From contig CAYMFU010000213.1 of assembly GCA_964389805.1 (NCBI GenBank), positions 1-26,517 on the forward strand: 26,517 nt of DNA, read 5' to 3'. This DNA comes from JAGTVG01 sp964389805 (GTDB lineage: Bacteria; Bacteroidota; Bacteroidia; Cytophagales; Cyclobacteriaceae). Both the position numbers and the translations under genes were made by a program. The notes beneath the pieces were generated by a model. The model was given only the letters and a program-made list of their open reading frames with translations. It made no database searches and was not told the origin of the DNA. This document shows, piece by piece, positions 8,221 to 16,238 of the stretch (positions are counted from its first letter, which is position 1; each line of letters begins with the position of its first letter).

Positions 8221-9519
8221 CTATTGAGATAGATCAGCACATATCAATTCTTTGTCGCTTCGGATAAATACATGTTTGTAAGCAAAACCGGGATGTGCCC
8301 ATGCGACGCCAATCCCACGTCTGTTCAATTGCGTAGTAGTTGGTTCAATCAGTTCTGCCCTGCTGATCTCATGGTAACCCGAGTAGGATAACTTTGAAAT
8401 GATCAATTCCCCATGCTCATTAAACATATAGGTCAGGTCCCCATTCTGTACGAAATGAATGTTCGCCCATCTATCCTTATTTACTGCAGTCAGATCCTCC
8501 CAGATTCTATCACCAGTTAACAGGTCCAGGCAACGAAGCTCTCCATAACTGTCTACTCCATATATATAGTCATTCAGAATTAACGGCGTTGATATGCAAC
8601 AGTGCAAAGCATCCGTATTTCTTTCATCCTTACCGATCCTTCTCCATACAACCGAAGATTTAAGCTCTTCCTTATTCAGTTCAATCAAAATAGAACCGTC
8701 ATAAAAACTGCTGAAAAAAAGATAATTCTTATATAAAACTGGTGTGGCAATATTTATGGGCATATTTCTAGGCTTAAATTCATGTATCCAGAATACCTTG
8801 CCACTTTCAGGATCCAATCCGGCAATATTTTCAGCAGTCCAGACTACAAGGACCTTTTGACCTGCCTGTTCAACCAAAACCGGTGCTGAATATCCTGCCT
8901 CATCCTGTAAATTTCGCCAAACTTCATTCCCTGTTTTTCTATCCAGTGCCACTACTCCTGCATTATCTTCTCCTCCAATAATCAGGATGATCTTATCATC
9001 AATTAGTATTGGAGCAGATGCAATCCCCCAGATTGGCATTCTAATTTTGTATTCTTCATTGAGATCCTTACCCCATAATATATCCCCGTTTTCCTTATTA
9101 AAACAGAATAAATTTCCCATAGTTCCCAAGGAATACGCTAAAGGGCCCTCTACGATAACGGAAGCCCGGGGACCGGCCGGATAACCAACACCTACATATT
9201 CACAATCGTAAGTATGTGTCCAGATCTCATTACCATTTTCAGCATCAAAACACAATACTCTTTCCACTTCCTCAGGCCTGGTCTGGCGATCGGTTACATA
9301 TACCCTTCCCCCTTCTATTGAAGGACCACTGTACCCTGATGAAACAGGAACGCTCCACTTGATTTCAAACTTATCAAAATCGAATGTCTTAAGTACTCCA
9401 TTCTCATTCCAGGTCCCATCCCTTGAATACCCCCTCCAGTCAGGCCATTCATCACCCGATGGCGGATTTTGTCCCAGAACGAAAAAAGAAATTAACAAGT
9501 GAATAATTAGCATTTGCAT
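8221..9519 (-). CDS. Exported PQQ-like (BamB-type) beta-propeller protein
   Basis: The 432-residue protein starts MQMLIIHLLISFFVLGQ, a short signal peptide; GAGGA lies eight bases upstream of this ATG, supporting it over the in-frame ATG at 9597. After it comes WPDWRGYSRDGTW, a typical opening of PQQ-like repeat proteins, then propeller blades with the repeating pattern of A-x-D/N-x-x-x-G-x-x-x-W: FDAENGNEIW, FNKENGDILWG, LDRKTGNEVW, LDPESGKVFWI and LDLLTGDRIWE. Such proteins are non-enzymatic scaffolds (BamB) or, with PQQ, quinoprotein dehydrogenases. Clear PQQ ligands were not identified, so a scaffold or sugar-binding role is more likely. Similar proteins often sit in Bacteroidota and Planctomycetes carbohydrate clusters. 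It is followed by the mutarotase-like gene on the same strand. Confidence 0.82.
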   Translation of the reverse strand: MQMLIIHLLISFFVLGQNPPSGDEWPDWRGYSRDGTWNENGVLKTFDFDKFEIKWSVPVSSGYSGPSIEGGRVYVTDRQTRPEEVERVLCFDAENGNEIWTHTYDCEYVGVGYPAGPRASVIVEGPLAYSLGTMGNLFCFNKENGDILWGKDLNEEYKIRMPIWGIASAPILIDDKIILIIGGEDNAGVVALDRKTGNEVWRNLQDEAGYSAPVLVEQAGQKVLVVWTAENIAGLDPESGKVFWIHEFKPRNMPINIATPVLYKNYLFFSSFYDGSILIELNKEELKSSVVWRRIGKDERNTDALHCCISTPLILNDYIYGVDSYGELRCLDLLTGDRIWEDLTAVNKDRWANIHFVQNGDLTYMFNEHGELIISKLSYSGYHEISRAELIEPTTTQLNRRGIGVAWAHPGFAYKHVFIRSDKELICADLSQ

Positions 9520-9655
9520 GGCTATGTCCTCAATTATGGGGTATTTAATTTCATCTAATTTAATATAAGTATCATAATAATTGATCTCAATATTCAAACA
9601 AGATACTAAAAAATCAATTTGTAAAGATATTGCGATTTACTCAAGATCTTTATGC

Positions 9656-10321
9656 CTATAGAAAGATCTGTTGAATGCTGATATAAACGCCAATACAAAT
9701 TATGGTCCATCCTGTCGCAAGAGGGATCCGCTTCTGCCATTTATTACTCAGGAATCTGCTGCTTCCTTTAAATGCCATCACCACAATTCCAATTAATGGC
9801 AATGTAGCACCCAGACTGAAAATCAATGGGAATAATAAAATCTGGTCATGTTGAATGGTTATTGGGATCAGTATGCCAAAAAAAATAGCCGCAGTAGCCG
9901 GGCAGAAACTTAAGGCCAATATGGCTCCCATTGGTAATGCATAGATACCGCTCCATTGTTTTTTCTTCAACCATAACAATATCTTTCCCGAATAAAAACG
10001 ATTTAAGTGCAATAGATCAGCCAATATCATCCCAACAAGTATTAAAACAGGTCCAAGGAAAAGCCGCATGCTCGTTTGCAGGTAAAGACTAACCGATGAC
10101 CGTATAAATATACCTGCAGAAATAAGGAACGCAATTAGCATAAAAACAGCCACATACCCTGTGATAAATAAAACATATGGATAGATAACATTTTTATATT
10201 TCGAAGACCATCCGGATAAAAGGGAAACTGCTGCTATATTTGTAGCAAGGGGACAGGGATGAATAGTAGTGAGAACACCCAGAAAAAAACAAATGTTTGC
10301 AGCTAGTACTATGCCCTCCAT
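9656..10321 (-). CDS. CcdA/DsbD-type membrane protein, ArsG-like permease family
   Basis: The 221-residue protein has about six transmembrane helices. Helix 1 carries TIHPCPLATNIAA (about 19-31) and a later helix carries LSFCPATAAIFFG (about 136-148). These paired Cys-Pro motifs are the hallmark of the CcdA/DsbD transmembrane superfamily, which carries reducing equivalents across the inner membrane. A branch of this family is named ArsG, the efflux permease for trivalent aromatic arsenicals in the arsEFG system. The gene starts one base after the stop of the thioredoxin-domain fusion gene, so the pair is certainly co-transcribed. The protein could either reduce the fusion protein's periplasmic Cys-x-x-Cys or export a product made by it; the sequence does not decide. 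It is the last gene of a three-gene unit. Confidence 0.82.
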   Translation of the reverse strand: MEGIVLAANICFFLGVLTTIHPCPLATNIAAVSLLSGWSSKYKNVIYPYVLFITGYVAVFMLIAFLISAGIFIRSSVSLYLQTSMRLFLGPVLILVGMILADLLHLNRFYSGKILLWLKKKQWSGIYALPMGAILALSFCPATAAIFFGILIPITIQHDQILLFPLIFSLGATLPLIGIVVMAFKGSSRFLSNKWQKRIPLATGWTIICIGVYISIQQIFL

Positions 10322-10322
10322 G

Positions 10323-11882
10323 TTATTCCGTTAATAGTGTTTCTAACTCTTTCGTAATCCTTTCCCTAAAAACAGCCCCATCCTTATGATGCTCCCAGAT
10401 GTCATTCAAAATGATGGAGTCGACCTCTTGCTTATCGATCATCTTTACAATGACCACTGAGGCCGTATACAGCCTGAATTTTTCGATGAGTGATTTGTTT
10501 TCAGCCTTATTCATATCCATTAGAAAAAACTGGATCTGTTTATCCTCAACCAATTCGGTATAATCTTCTGACATCAGAGATCGAATATGTTGCTCCATAT
10601 TCAGGCACATGGTACATCTAACCCGGTTGTGAAAGAGCAGGATCAGTATGACATCATCACCAGATAATGATAGTTGTTCATTTAATGAATAGTGTTCACT
10701 TTTCCCTGATTTATCTGTTACTTTCAGGACTGCAAAAACCAGGCTGACAAGCATAAATACAAGTAAAATCCACCTTATAACTGATTTATATTTTGGTGGC
10801 CTGGCCTTTTTAAGATGCAGGTATACCTTCTTTCTTATTCCCTGATTTTTCTTAAACTGAATATCCTCATCCTGCACGAAGATCTCATCCTTGAAAGCAT
10901 AATAGGTTACCGGGCAAGCGTCTCCGTAGACTTCCTGAGAGACAGCACTCAGGACTCCCGCTTCAACAAGTCTGTTGGCTTCTCCAACTTCATCCGATGG
11001 GCAACAACCCATTTCATCAGCAGGATCGCTACCCGTTAAAATAAAACAATTCCTGTCCTGATCAATCAATCCCAATAACCTGGGAAACAGTTTCATAGAA
11101 TGAAAATCCAGTTCATTTATATCGGTTTCCCGAACCATTGCGCCCTGATCAAAGACTTTTTGATCCATTTGTAGACATCTGGGCCCTAGCCGGATATACT
11201 CTTCCTGGAAAAAAACAGGATCAACATCAGTATCCTTTTTGATTTTAATAAAACGATCACCCTTAACAAGGTCCTCTAATTCAGACTTTGGAATACTATT
11301 GATTTCTCCCCTCTTAATTATGGTTCCATCATTAAGGATCAAGCTTCTGAATGGGCCTGGATAAAATGCAAAAACCCGTTCTTGTTGCCCACTAATATCT
11401 TTCAAATGCTTTTGTAAAGCATTTAATTCATCGTCCAGACTGTATAAATCAAATTTCACAGGTCTTGATTTCAGTTGTTCAGCGAGTTCCTGAGATCCTT
11501 CACTAATTTTGATCAGGCCCCTGTATGGTGAAAATCTGTAAATTGTGCCTGTTTTTTCACAAATGGCAGATTCTTTTCCTTTTATTAGCAAATGATTGTC
11601 ATCATCGAAAGCAGCCAGGGCTGATCCGGTATAGGAAGCTTTCATCCCGGTATCGAAACAAGGCCCGTGCTTTCCCTTGAATCCAATTATGGTAACCCAC
11701 TTCCCTTCCTGCATATAATATGGCATTTCGATTCCCACAAATCCTATTCCTTTCAGTTTGCTTAAAGTGTTGATTAAATCACATGGATCAATCTCAAGCA
11801 GAATATTTCCACCTTTGGATAATTGACGATACGCATCATCCAATTCATAATCAGAGGGCCGGGTTAATTGAATTTCTTTCAA
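10323..11882 (-). CDS. Cysteine-rich fusion: ArsM C-terminal-like domain + unknown domain + TM helix + ArsF-like thioredoxin-fold domain
   Basis: This 519-residue protein has ten cysteines (34, 75, 108, 236, 279, 293, 294, 323, 423, 426). Residues about 30-128 resemble the C-terminal domain of arsenite methyltransferase ArsM: a G-F-K-G / P-C-F-D-T-G start, an A-S-Y-T-G strand, AFDDDNH and ICEKT, with Cys75 and Cys108 where ArsM has conserved cysteines. The SAM-binding methyltransferase domain is absent. Residues about 165-345 are unrecognised but contain a Cys-Cys pair in MGCCPSDEVGEANRL and a DACPVTYYAF segment. A single membrane helix spans about 369-388. The C-terminal part (about 405-519) has RVRCTMCLNME and fits the thioredoxin-like ArsF family that neighbours ArsG in Bacteroidota. 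The ArsM resemblance is from recalled motifs and needs a profile search. Gaps to its neighbours are 6 bp and 1 bp. The orientation across the membrane is not certain. Confidence 0.6.
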   Translation of the reverse strand: MKEIQLTRPSDYELDDAYRQLSKGGNILLEIDPCDLINTLSKLKGIGFVGIEMPYYMQEGKWVTIIGFKGKHGPCFDTGMKASYTGSALAAFDDDNHLLIKGKESAICEKTGTIYRFSPYRGLIKISEGSQELAEQLKSRPVKFDLYSLDDELNALQKHLKDISGQQERVFAFYPGPFRSLILNDGTIIKRGEINSIPKSELEDLVKGDRFIKIKKDTDVDPVFFQEEYIRLGPRCLQMDQKVFDQGAMVRETDINELDFHSMKLFPRLLGLIDQDRNCFILTGSDPADEMGCCPSDEVGEANRLVEAGVLSAVSQEVYGDACPVTYYAFKDEIFVQDEDIQFKKNQGIRKKVYLHLKKARPPKYKSVIRWILLVFMLVSLVFAVLKVTDKSGKSEHYSLNEQLSLSGDDVILILLFHNRVRCTMCLNMEQHIRSLMSEDYTELVEDKQIQFFLMDMNKAENKSLIEKFRLYTASVVIVKMIDKQEVDSIILNDIWEHHKDGAVFRERITKELETLLTE

Positions 11883-11888
11883 TAAATC

Positions 11889-13022
11889 TTAAAATTTTGT
11901 TCCAAGATAGTCCTTAATCGCCTTTAATAAAGCATTAACTGATTCCGGCGTTGTTCCATAACCCATACTGATCCGCACAGTACCTGTTGCCTCTTTTTCA
12001 TTGCGACCCATTGCCAGAATGATCCGGGAGGGTTCTACCTGGCTGGCGTGACAAGCAGAGCCCGTTGATATGGAACATCCTGTAAGTGACATGGCAGCTA
12101 CAAGTTCATTACCTTTCATACCTGGAATACTGAGAGATAATAGCCCCGGGAGACCATTTTTAGGAGAATTGACAATTACGCCTGGTACAAGCTCCTGGAT
12201 TTGCATTATTAGCTTCCGGCCTAATTCGCTTAACCGTGCTATTTCGGAAGACTGTATTTCAAGGTTTTTCTTTAGTGCTGCATGAGCCGAAGCTAATCCA
12301 GGCAAGTTCTCTGTGCCTCCGCGCATTTCCCATTCCTGTTTTCCTCCCCATAGCAAGGGTTCAAAGTTATTATCTCTCATAAATATCCCGCCTACCGACC
12401 TGACACCTCCAAATTTATGCGCAGAAAAAGTGTAATAATCAAAAGGTATCTCGGTTAAATTAACAGGGATATGCCCCACCGCTTGAGTACCATCTATCAG
12501 AATTTTAATCTGCCGGGAATGACCCATATATGCCAGCCTTTCAACATCATGATTTATTCCTGTTTCACTGCATACATGATTCAAACATACCAGGGATGTA
12601 TCCGTGGATATCGATCTTTCAAACTGATCTTCACGTATATTTCCTTCCGGATCAATTTTTAAAACAATTGTTCGCCTGGGATATCGTTTGGTGGCGTACC
12701 AAATGGAATCGTGGGCATCTTCTGCAACCAGTATCTTACCTGTTGGAAACCGTTGAATATACCCTTCAATAATCGTGTTGTTTGCCTCAGTTGCAGAAGA
12801 ACATAGCATCAAACGACCATCGTAAAACTTAAGAAGATCACAAAAATCCTTCTTAAGATCATAAAGAAACTTTTTAGCTTTTCGACCCTTTGAATGAATA
12901 GATGAAGGATTGGCAAAATATGTCTGGGATGTTATCATAAAACTATCTATCGCCTCCTTAAACGGAGGAACAGAGGCAGCATAATCGAAATATTTTGGAT
13001 CAGGCTTATCCATTTTAAACAT
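11889..13022 (-). CDS. Cysteine desulfurase (NifS/IscS-like, PLP-dependent class V aminotransferase fold)
   Basis: The 377-residue enzyme starts with FDYAASVPP (12-20), continues through FANPSSIHSKGRKAK (36-50), and carries the PLP lysine (Lys203) in SAHKFGG. WEMRGGTENLPG (231-242) is followed by the loop SISTGSACHAS, where Cys324 is the persulfide-forming cysteine of group I (NifS/IscS) desulfurases. It mobilises sulfur, or selenium as elemental Se, from cysteine or selenocysteine. No IscU, SufU, IscR or MnmA neighbour is present; instead it heads an operon with the cysteine-rich fusion protein (6-bp gap) and the CcdA/ArsG-like permease, so it may be dedicated to that system. The start could instead be the ATG at 13013 (Met4). 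It is divergent from the aldo/keto reductase gene across a 266-bp gap. Confidence 0.92.
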   Translation of the reverse strand: MFKMDKPDPKYFDYAASVPPFKEAIDSFMITSQTYFANPSSIHSKGRKAKKFLYDLKKDFCDLLKFYDGRLMLCSSATEANNTIIEGYIQRFPTGKILVAEDAHDSIWYATKRYPRRTIVLKIDPEGNIREDQFERSISTDTSLVCLNHVCSETGINHDVERLAYMGHSRQIKILIDGTQAVGHIPVNLTEIPFDYYTFSAHKFGGVRSVGGIFMRDNNFEPLLWGGKQEWEMRGGTENLPGLASAHAALKKNLEIQSSEIARLSELGRKLIMQIQELVPGVIVNSPKNGLPGLLSLSIPGMKGNELVAAMSLTGCSISTGSACHASQVEPSRIILAMGRNEKEATGTVRISMGYGTTPESVNALLKAIKDYLGTKF

Positions 13023-13288
13023 ATTTTCAGATTGAAGGAATCTAAAATAATGGAATATTTACGATTGTGGATCAAAAATTTCATAAAAAAGATCGAATGA
13101 GTTCCTGTTACCTGCGGGAAAAGACTCGTAAAACAATTGATTATTATCTCATTCAAAAATCTTATAATTACTGGAAGACCACCCCGAATATTATTATCTT
13201 CACTCAATTAGCAGGTTGGAGCACATTTGGAGCTAAAATGAGCATCGGCCATCACTAAATTATTTCTGAAATAAAAAATCAAAAGGGA
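13023..13288. other. Divergent intergenic region (desulfurase operon / aldo-keto reductase operon)
   Basis: This 266-bp AT-rich gap separates two divergent operons and must hold both promoters, yet no exact TAnnTTTG box was found on either strand. A purine-rich AAAAGGG lies just before the ATG at 13289 and can serve as ribosome binding site. The longest open frame (63 codons, plus strand) has no recognisable protein character. Confidence 0.4.
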
Positions 13289-14260
13289 ATGAAATATAGA
13301 AAACTAGGACGTACAAATCATGAAGTCAGCGAAATAGGTTATGGAATGTGGGGCATGGCTGGCTGGACCGGATCGGATGATGAGGAATCATTGAGATCGA
13401 TGCAGAAAGCCGTTGATCTTGGGTGTAATTTTTTTGACACAGCCTGGGGCTACGGAGCTGGTAAAAGTGAAAACCTGCTTGGAGAATTGATACGTGCGAA
13501 TCCAGACAAGCGATTGTATACAGCCACAAAGATTCCCCCTAAAAATTTTAAATGGCCAAGCCGGCGTGAATATACGCTCGATGATTGCTTCCCTCCTGAT
13601 CATATTCAAAGATTTGTGGATAGCAGTTTGGAAAATGCTGGGATAAATTCTTATGACATCATGCAATTTCATACCTGGGAGGACCTATGGCTTCAAGATG
13701 ACCGCTGGGTGAAGAAAATGATGGATCTGAAAAGCCAGGGCCTGATCCATGGCATTGGCATCAGCATTAACCGATGGGAGCCATGGAATGGTGTTGAAGC
13801 CGTAAAAAGTGGCATAATCGACACGGTCCAGGTGATTTACAATATATTTGATCAGAATCCAAAAGACGAGTTATTCCCGGCATGCAGGGGACATAATGTT
13901 GGTGTAATTGCCCGGGTTCCTTTTGATGAAGGAACTCTTGCCGGCACGTTAACCAAGGATAGTTCCTGGCCTGAAGGTGACTGGCGTAATACCTATTTTG
14001 TGTCTGAGAACCTGAATTCCAGTGTCGATCATGCTGAAGCTTTGAAGCCCCTCGTACCGGAAGGCATGACTATGCCTGAAATGGCATTAAGGTTTATCCT
14101 GGGGGAACCTACAGTTAGCACAATCATTCCAGGTATGCGTAAACTGAATCACGTGGAAGCCAATATTGCCACCAGCGATGCAGGAATGCTAAGCACTGAT
14201 CTGATGACCGAGCTGGAAAAACATCGGTGGGACCGGGAACCTACAGATTGGTCTCAATAA
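13289..14260 (+). CDS. Aldo/keto reductase
   Basis: The 323-residue cytoplasmic protein has the classical AKR (alpha/beta)8 barrel signatures. It starts MKYRKLGRTNHEVSEIGYGMWG, the typical first strand. The catalytic tetrad is Asp50 and Tyr55 in FFDTAWGYGAGKSE, Lys81 in TATKIPP, and His128 in QFHTW. GEPTVSTIIPGMRKLNHVEAN near the C-terminus is the NADP(H) phosphate-binding segment. It would reduce an aldehyde or ketone, or oxidise a sugar; AKRs of this subgroup in Bacteroidota commonly sit in carbohydrate gene clusters, but the substrate is unknown. AAAAGGG precedes the ATG. The sialidase gene follows after 38 bp on the same strand, so the two are probably one transcript, suggesting a role in processing a sugar released from a glycan. 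Confidence 0.9.
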   Translation: MKYRKLGRTNHEVSEIGYGMWGMAGWTGSDDEESLRSMQKAVDLGCNFFDTAWGYGAGKSENLLGELIRANPDKRLYTATKIPPKNFKWPSRREYTLDDCFPPDHIQRFVDSSLENAGINSYDIMQFHTWEDLWLQDDRWVKKMMDLKSQGLIHGIGISINRWEPWNGVEAVKSGIIDTVQVIYNIFDQNPKDELFPACRGHNVGVIARVPFDEGTLAGTLTKDSSWPEGDWRNTYFVSENLNSSVDHAEALKPLVPEGMTMPEMALRFILGEPTVSTIIPGMRKLNHVEANIATSDAGMLSTDLMTELEKHRWDREPTDWSQ

Positions 14261-14298
14261 ATGTATAATCCGGAACTCCGCAGACGATAGGTTTATTT

Positions 14299-15432
14299 AT
14301 GAAAAAGATATACATATCCATATTATCAGTATTGTTTTTTTTTGAAATTTTATCATATTCCACCTATGGTCAATTGCCATCCTTAGACTACCTGTTCAAG
14401 AGTGGAATGGATGGTTATCATACCTTTAGGATTCCTGCTATAATCACAACTGCGGAAGGGGATATTATTGCATTTGCGGAAGGCAGAAAAAATGGCAGTT
14501 CCGATACCGGAGACATTGACCTCGTTATGAAAAAATCATCGGACAACGGAAAAACCTGGAGCGAACTCAAAGTGGTGTGGGATGATGGCGATAATGTTTG
14601 TGGTAATCCCGCTCCCGTCGTAGAACAGGTGAGCGGGACCATTTATCTCCTGAGTACCTGGAACCTGGGAGAAGACCACGAATCAGAGATTATCCGTCAA
14701 ACAAGTAAGGATACCAGGCGTGTTTTTGTGATGGAATCATCCGATGGAGGAAATTCCTGGTCGAAGCCAAAAGAAATAACCTCCTCTGTTAAACGAGAAA
14801 ACTGGACATGGTATGCAACCGGCCCCTGTCATGGCATTCAGTTCAAAGGTAAAAAATTCAAAGACAGGCTTATAATTCCATGTGACCATATCGAGGCGGA
14901 AACCAGAAAATATTATTCACATATTATATATTCAGACGATTATGGAAAATCATGGCAGATTGGAGGTTCTACTCCTCAAGACCAGGTCAATGAATGCGCT
15001 GTAGCTGAACTGCCGGAGGGAGGTTTAATGCTGAACATGCGCAATTATGACCGCTCCAAGAAAACCAGGAAAGTATCCCTGAGTAAAGATGGGGGCTTGA
15101 CCTGGGGAAATATTTATCCTGATAAAAGTCTGGTGGAACCAATATGCCAGGCCAGCCTGTTGCGATATTCTTTTGTCGAATCCGGTAAAAGCAGAATCCT
15201 GTTCTCCAATCCGGCAGATAAGAATAAACGGGAAAATATGACTCTGAGGATTAGTTACGATGAGGGGAACACCTGGGAGAAATCAATCGTTCTTTTTTCA
15301 GGACCATCAGCATATTCCGACCTTACAAGATTACCTAATGATAATATTGGATGTTTGTTCGAAGCAGGTGAAAACAATCCATATCAGGGGATCGTATTTC
15401 AAGAGGTAAATTTAAATGAAATAGAGCAATAG
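14299..15432 (+). CDS. Secreted exo-sialidase (GH33)
   Basis: The 377-residue protein has a signal peptide (about 1-24, ending STYG) and a six-bladed sialidase propeller. The FRIP motif is at 43-46, with Arg44 the first arginine of the carboxylate-binding triad; Arg248 (NMRNYD) and Arg317 (TLRIS) are likely the others. Likely catalytic residues are Asp69, Glu232 (NECAV) and Tyr339 (SAYSDLT). Five Asp boxes are visible: SSDNGKTW (80-87), SSDGGNSW (147-154), SDDYGKSW (212-219), SKDGGLTW (262-269) and SYDEGNTW (319-326). GH33 enzymes release terminal sialic acid or related nonulosonates. There is no added carbohydrate-binding domain. The length fits single-domain bacterial sialidases. No nan catabolic genes are in the window, so the released sugar may not be used for sialate catabolism here, or those genes may lie elsewhere. 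Confidence 0.93.
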   Translation: MKKIYISILSVLFFFEILSYSTYGQLPSLDYLFKSGMDGYHTFRIPAIITTAEGDIIAFAEGRKNGSSDTGDIDLVMKKSSDNGKTWSELKVVWDDGDNVCGNPAPVVEQVSGTIYLLSTWNLGEDHESEIIRQTSKDTRRVFVMESSDGGNSWSKPKEITSSVKRENWTWYATGPCHGIQFKGKKFKDRLIIPCDHIEAETRKYYSHIIYSDDYGKSWQIGGSTPQDQVNECAVAELPEGGLMLNMRNYDRSKKTRKVSLSKDGGLTWGNIYPDKSLVEPICQASLLRYSFVESGKSRILFSNPADKNKRENMTLRISYDEGNTWEKSIVLFSGPSAYSDLTRLPNDNIGCLFEAGENNPYQGIVFQEVNLNEIEQ

Positions 15433-15548
15433 AATATTGATAATTTTATATTTACACCTCACTATTGTATAAACCTAAATCTTTCTGATAATATATCTCA
15501 GCCCTTATTTTTTAAAATTTATCTTGAGTAGCGTTCTAAAAATATTTA

Positions 15549-15570
15549 TATTGCTTAATTCAAAGCAATA
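15549..15570 (+). promoter_or_regulatory. Perfect 8-bp inverted repeat just upstream of the PycTM gene
   Basis: TATTGCTT at 15549-15556 and AAGCAATA at 15563-15570 pair perfectly around the 6-base loop AATTCA, ending three bases before the ATG at 15574. It could be an operator, or an mRNA hairpin limiting initiation. The repeat is seen in the sequence; its function is unknown. Confidence 0.4.
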
Positions 15571-15573
15571 ATT

Positions 15574-16152
15574 ATGGACTTTACAAAGAAGATTAAAGAG
15601 AGAAAACAGATCACCGCTGGCACTCAAACAATGTTCCGTGTAACGTATCGAACACAGATAAACCTGATACGAATAGCAGACACAAAAGCCAATATGATTT
15701 TAGGTATAAATGCCATGATTATATCCGTTTTGATTGGCATCATATCCTCCTCTTTATTATTTACAAATAAGGAGGTTATTGAAAATGTTGAATTGGTTAT
15801 CCCTGTCGTTGCGGTGATGCTCACTGCAGTTTTCAGCTCAGTTTTTGCTATCCGGGCCGTACAACCAAGGCTTATACTTTCAAAAAAGGGAAGTTTGGCG
15901 ACAGAACAGGAAAAAAGAAGTTTACTGTTTTTTGAGAATATCTACGGACTAACACTGAATGAATATCTTGATACAATGAAACAGATCATTGAAACAAAAG
16001 GTGATGTATACGAAAATATGATCATTGATATATTTAACCAGGCAACCGTTCTTCATAGAAAATATGCTAAACTCCGTACATCTTATATCATTTTTCTTGT
16101 AGGTTTTATAAGCTCAATACTCTTATTCCTGGCTATGTGGTTGATGGTTTAA
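15574..16152 (+). CDS. Stand-alone PycTM-domain (DUF5706) membrane protein
   Basis: The 192-residue protein matches the PycTM/DUF5706 family, the membrane effector domain of the Pycsar anti-phage systems. Signatures are RIADTKANMILGINAMIIS (33-51), a helix pair at about 43-63 and 75-95, FFENIYGLTLNEY (119-131), IFNQATVLHRKYAKLR (153-168) and a final helix at about 169-190. In Pycsar, a cyclic UMP or CMP signal makes such proteins disrupt the membrane. Many Bacteroidota homologues are fused to an HD phosphohydrolase or encoded beside a nucleotide cyclase; here neither is present, and the neighbours are a sialidase and an AMMECR1-domain protein. It may be an orphan effector or a housekeeping member of the family. 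A perfect inverted repeat lies directly before the start. Confidence 0.75.
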   Translation: MDFTKKIKERKQITAGTQTMFRVTYRTQINLIRIADTKANMILGINAMIISVLIGIISSSLLFTNKEVIENVELVIPVVAVMLTAVFSSVFAIRAVQPRLILSKKGSLATEQEKRSLLFFENIYGLTLNEYLDTMKQIIETKGDVYENMIIDIFNQATVLHRKYAKLRTSYIIFLVGFISSILLFLAMWLMV

Positions 16153-16238
16153 TGACAAAGCTGAATTAAATCCGCTTACATACTTTCATTTTTAGTATAT
16201 TAGAATACATTTTGATTTTTTAATCCCTTAAGATGGCC

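Noticed and set aside
8133..8240. Upstream start for the mutarotase-like protein
   Set aside because: It would overlap the stop of the propeller gene and precede the signal peptide with unrelated basic sequence.
9520..9597. Upstream start for the beta-propeller protein (26 extra residues)
   Set aside because: The extension is AT-rich and polar and would bury the signal peptide; GAGGA stands eight bases before the ATG at 9519.
9656..10321. Cytochrome c maturation (CcdA of a ccs/ccm locus) serving the nonaheme cytochrome
   Set aside because: It is 10 kb away on a separate operon, with no ccs or resA-type genes beside it; the ArsF-like domain next door fits ArsG better. Not fully excluded.
11889..13022. 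Part of an isc, suf or nif Fe-S assembly operon
   Set aside because: None of the scaffold, regulator or carrier genes is nearby; the co-transcribed genes are a cysteine-rich fusion and a CcdA/ArsG-like permease.
13067..13258. 63-codon open frame in the divergent gap
   Set aside because: No ribosome binding site, no recognisable domain, low-complexity translation; probably chance in a promoter region.
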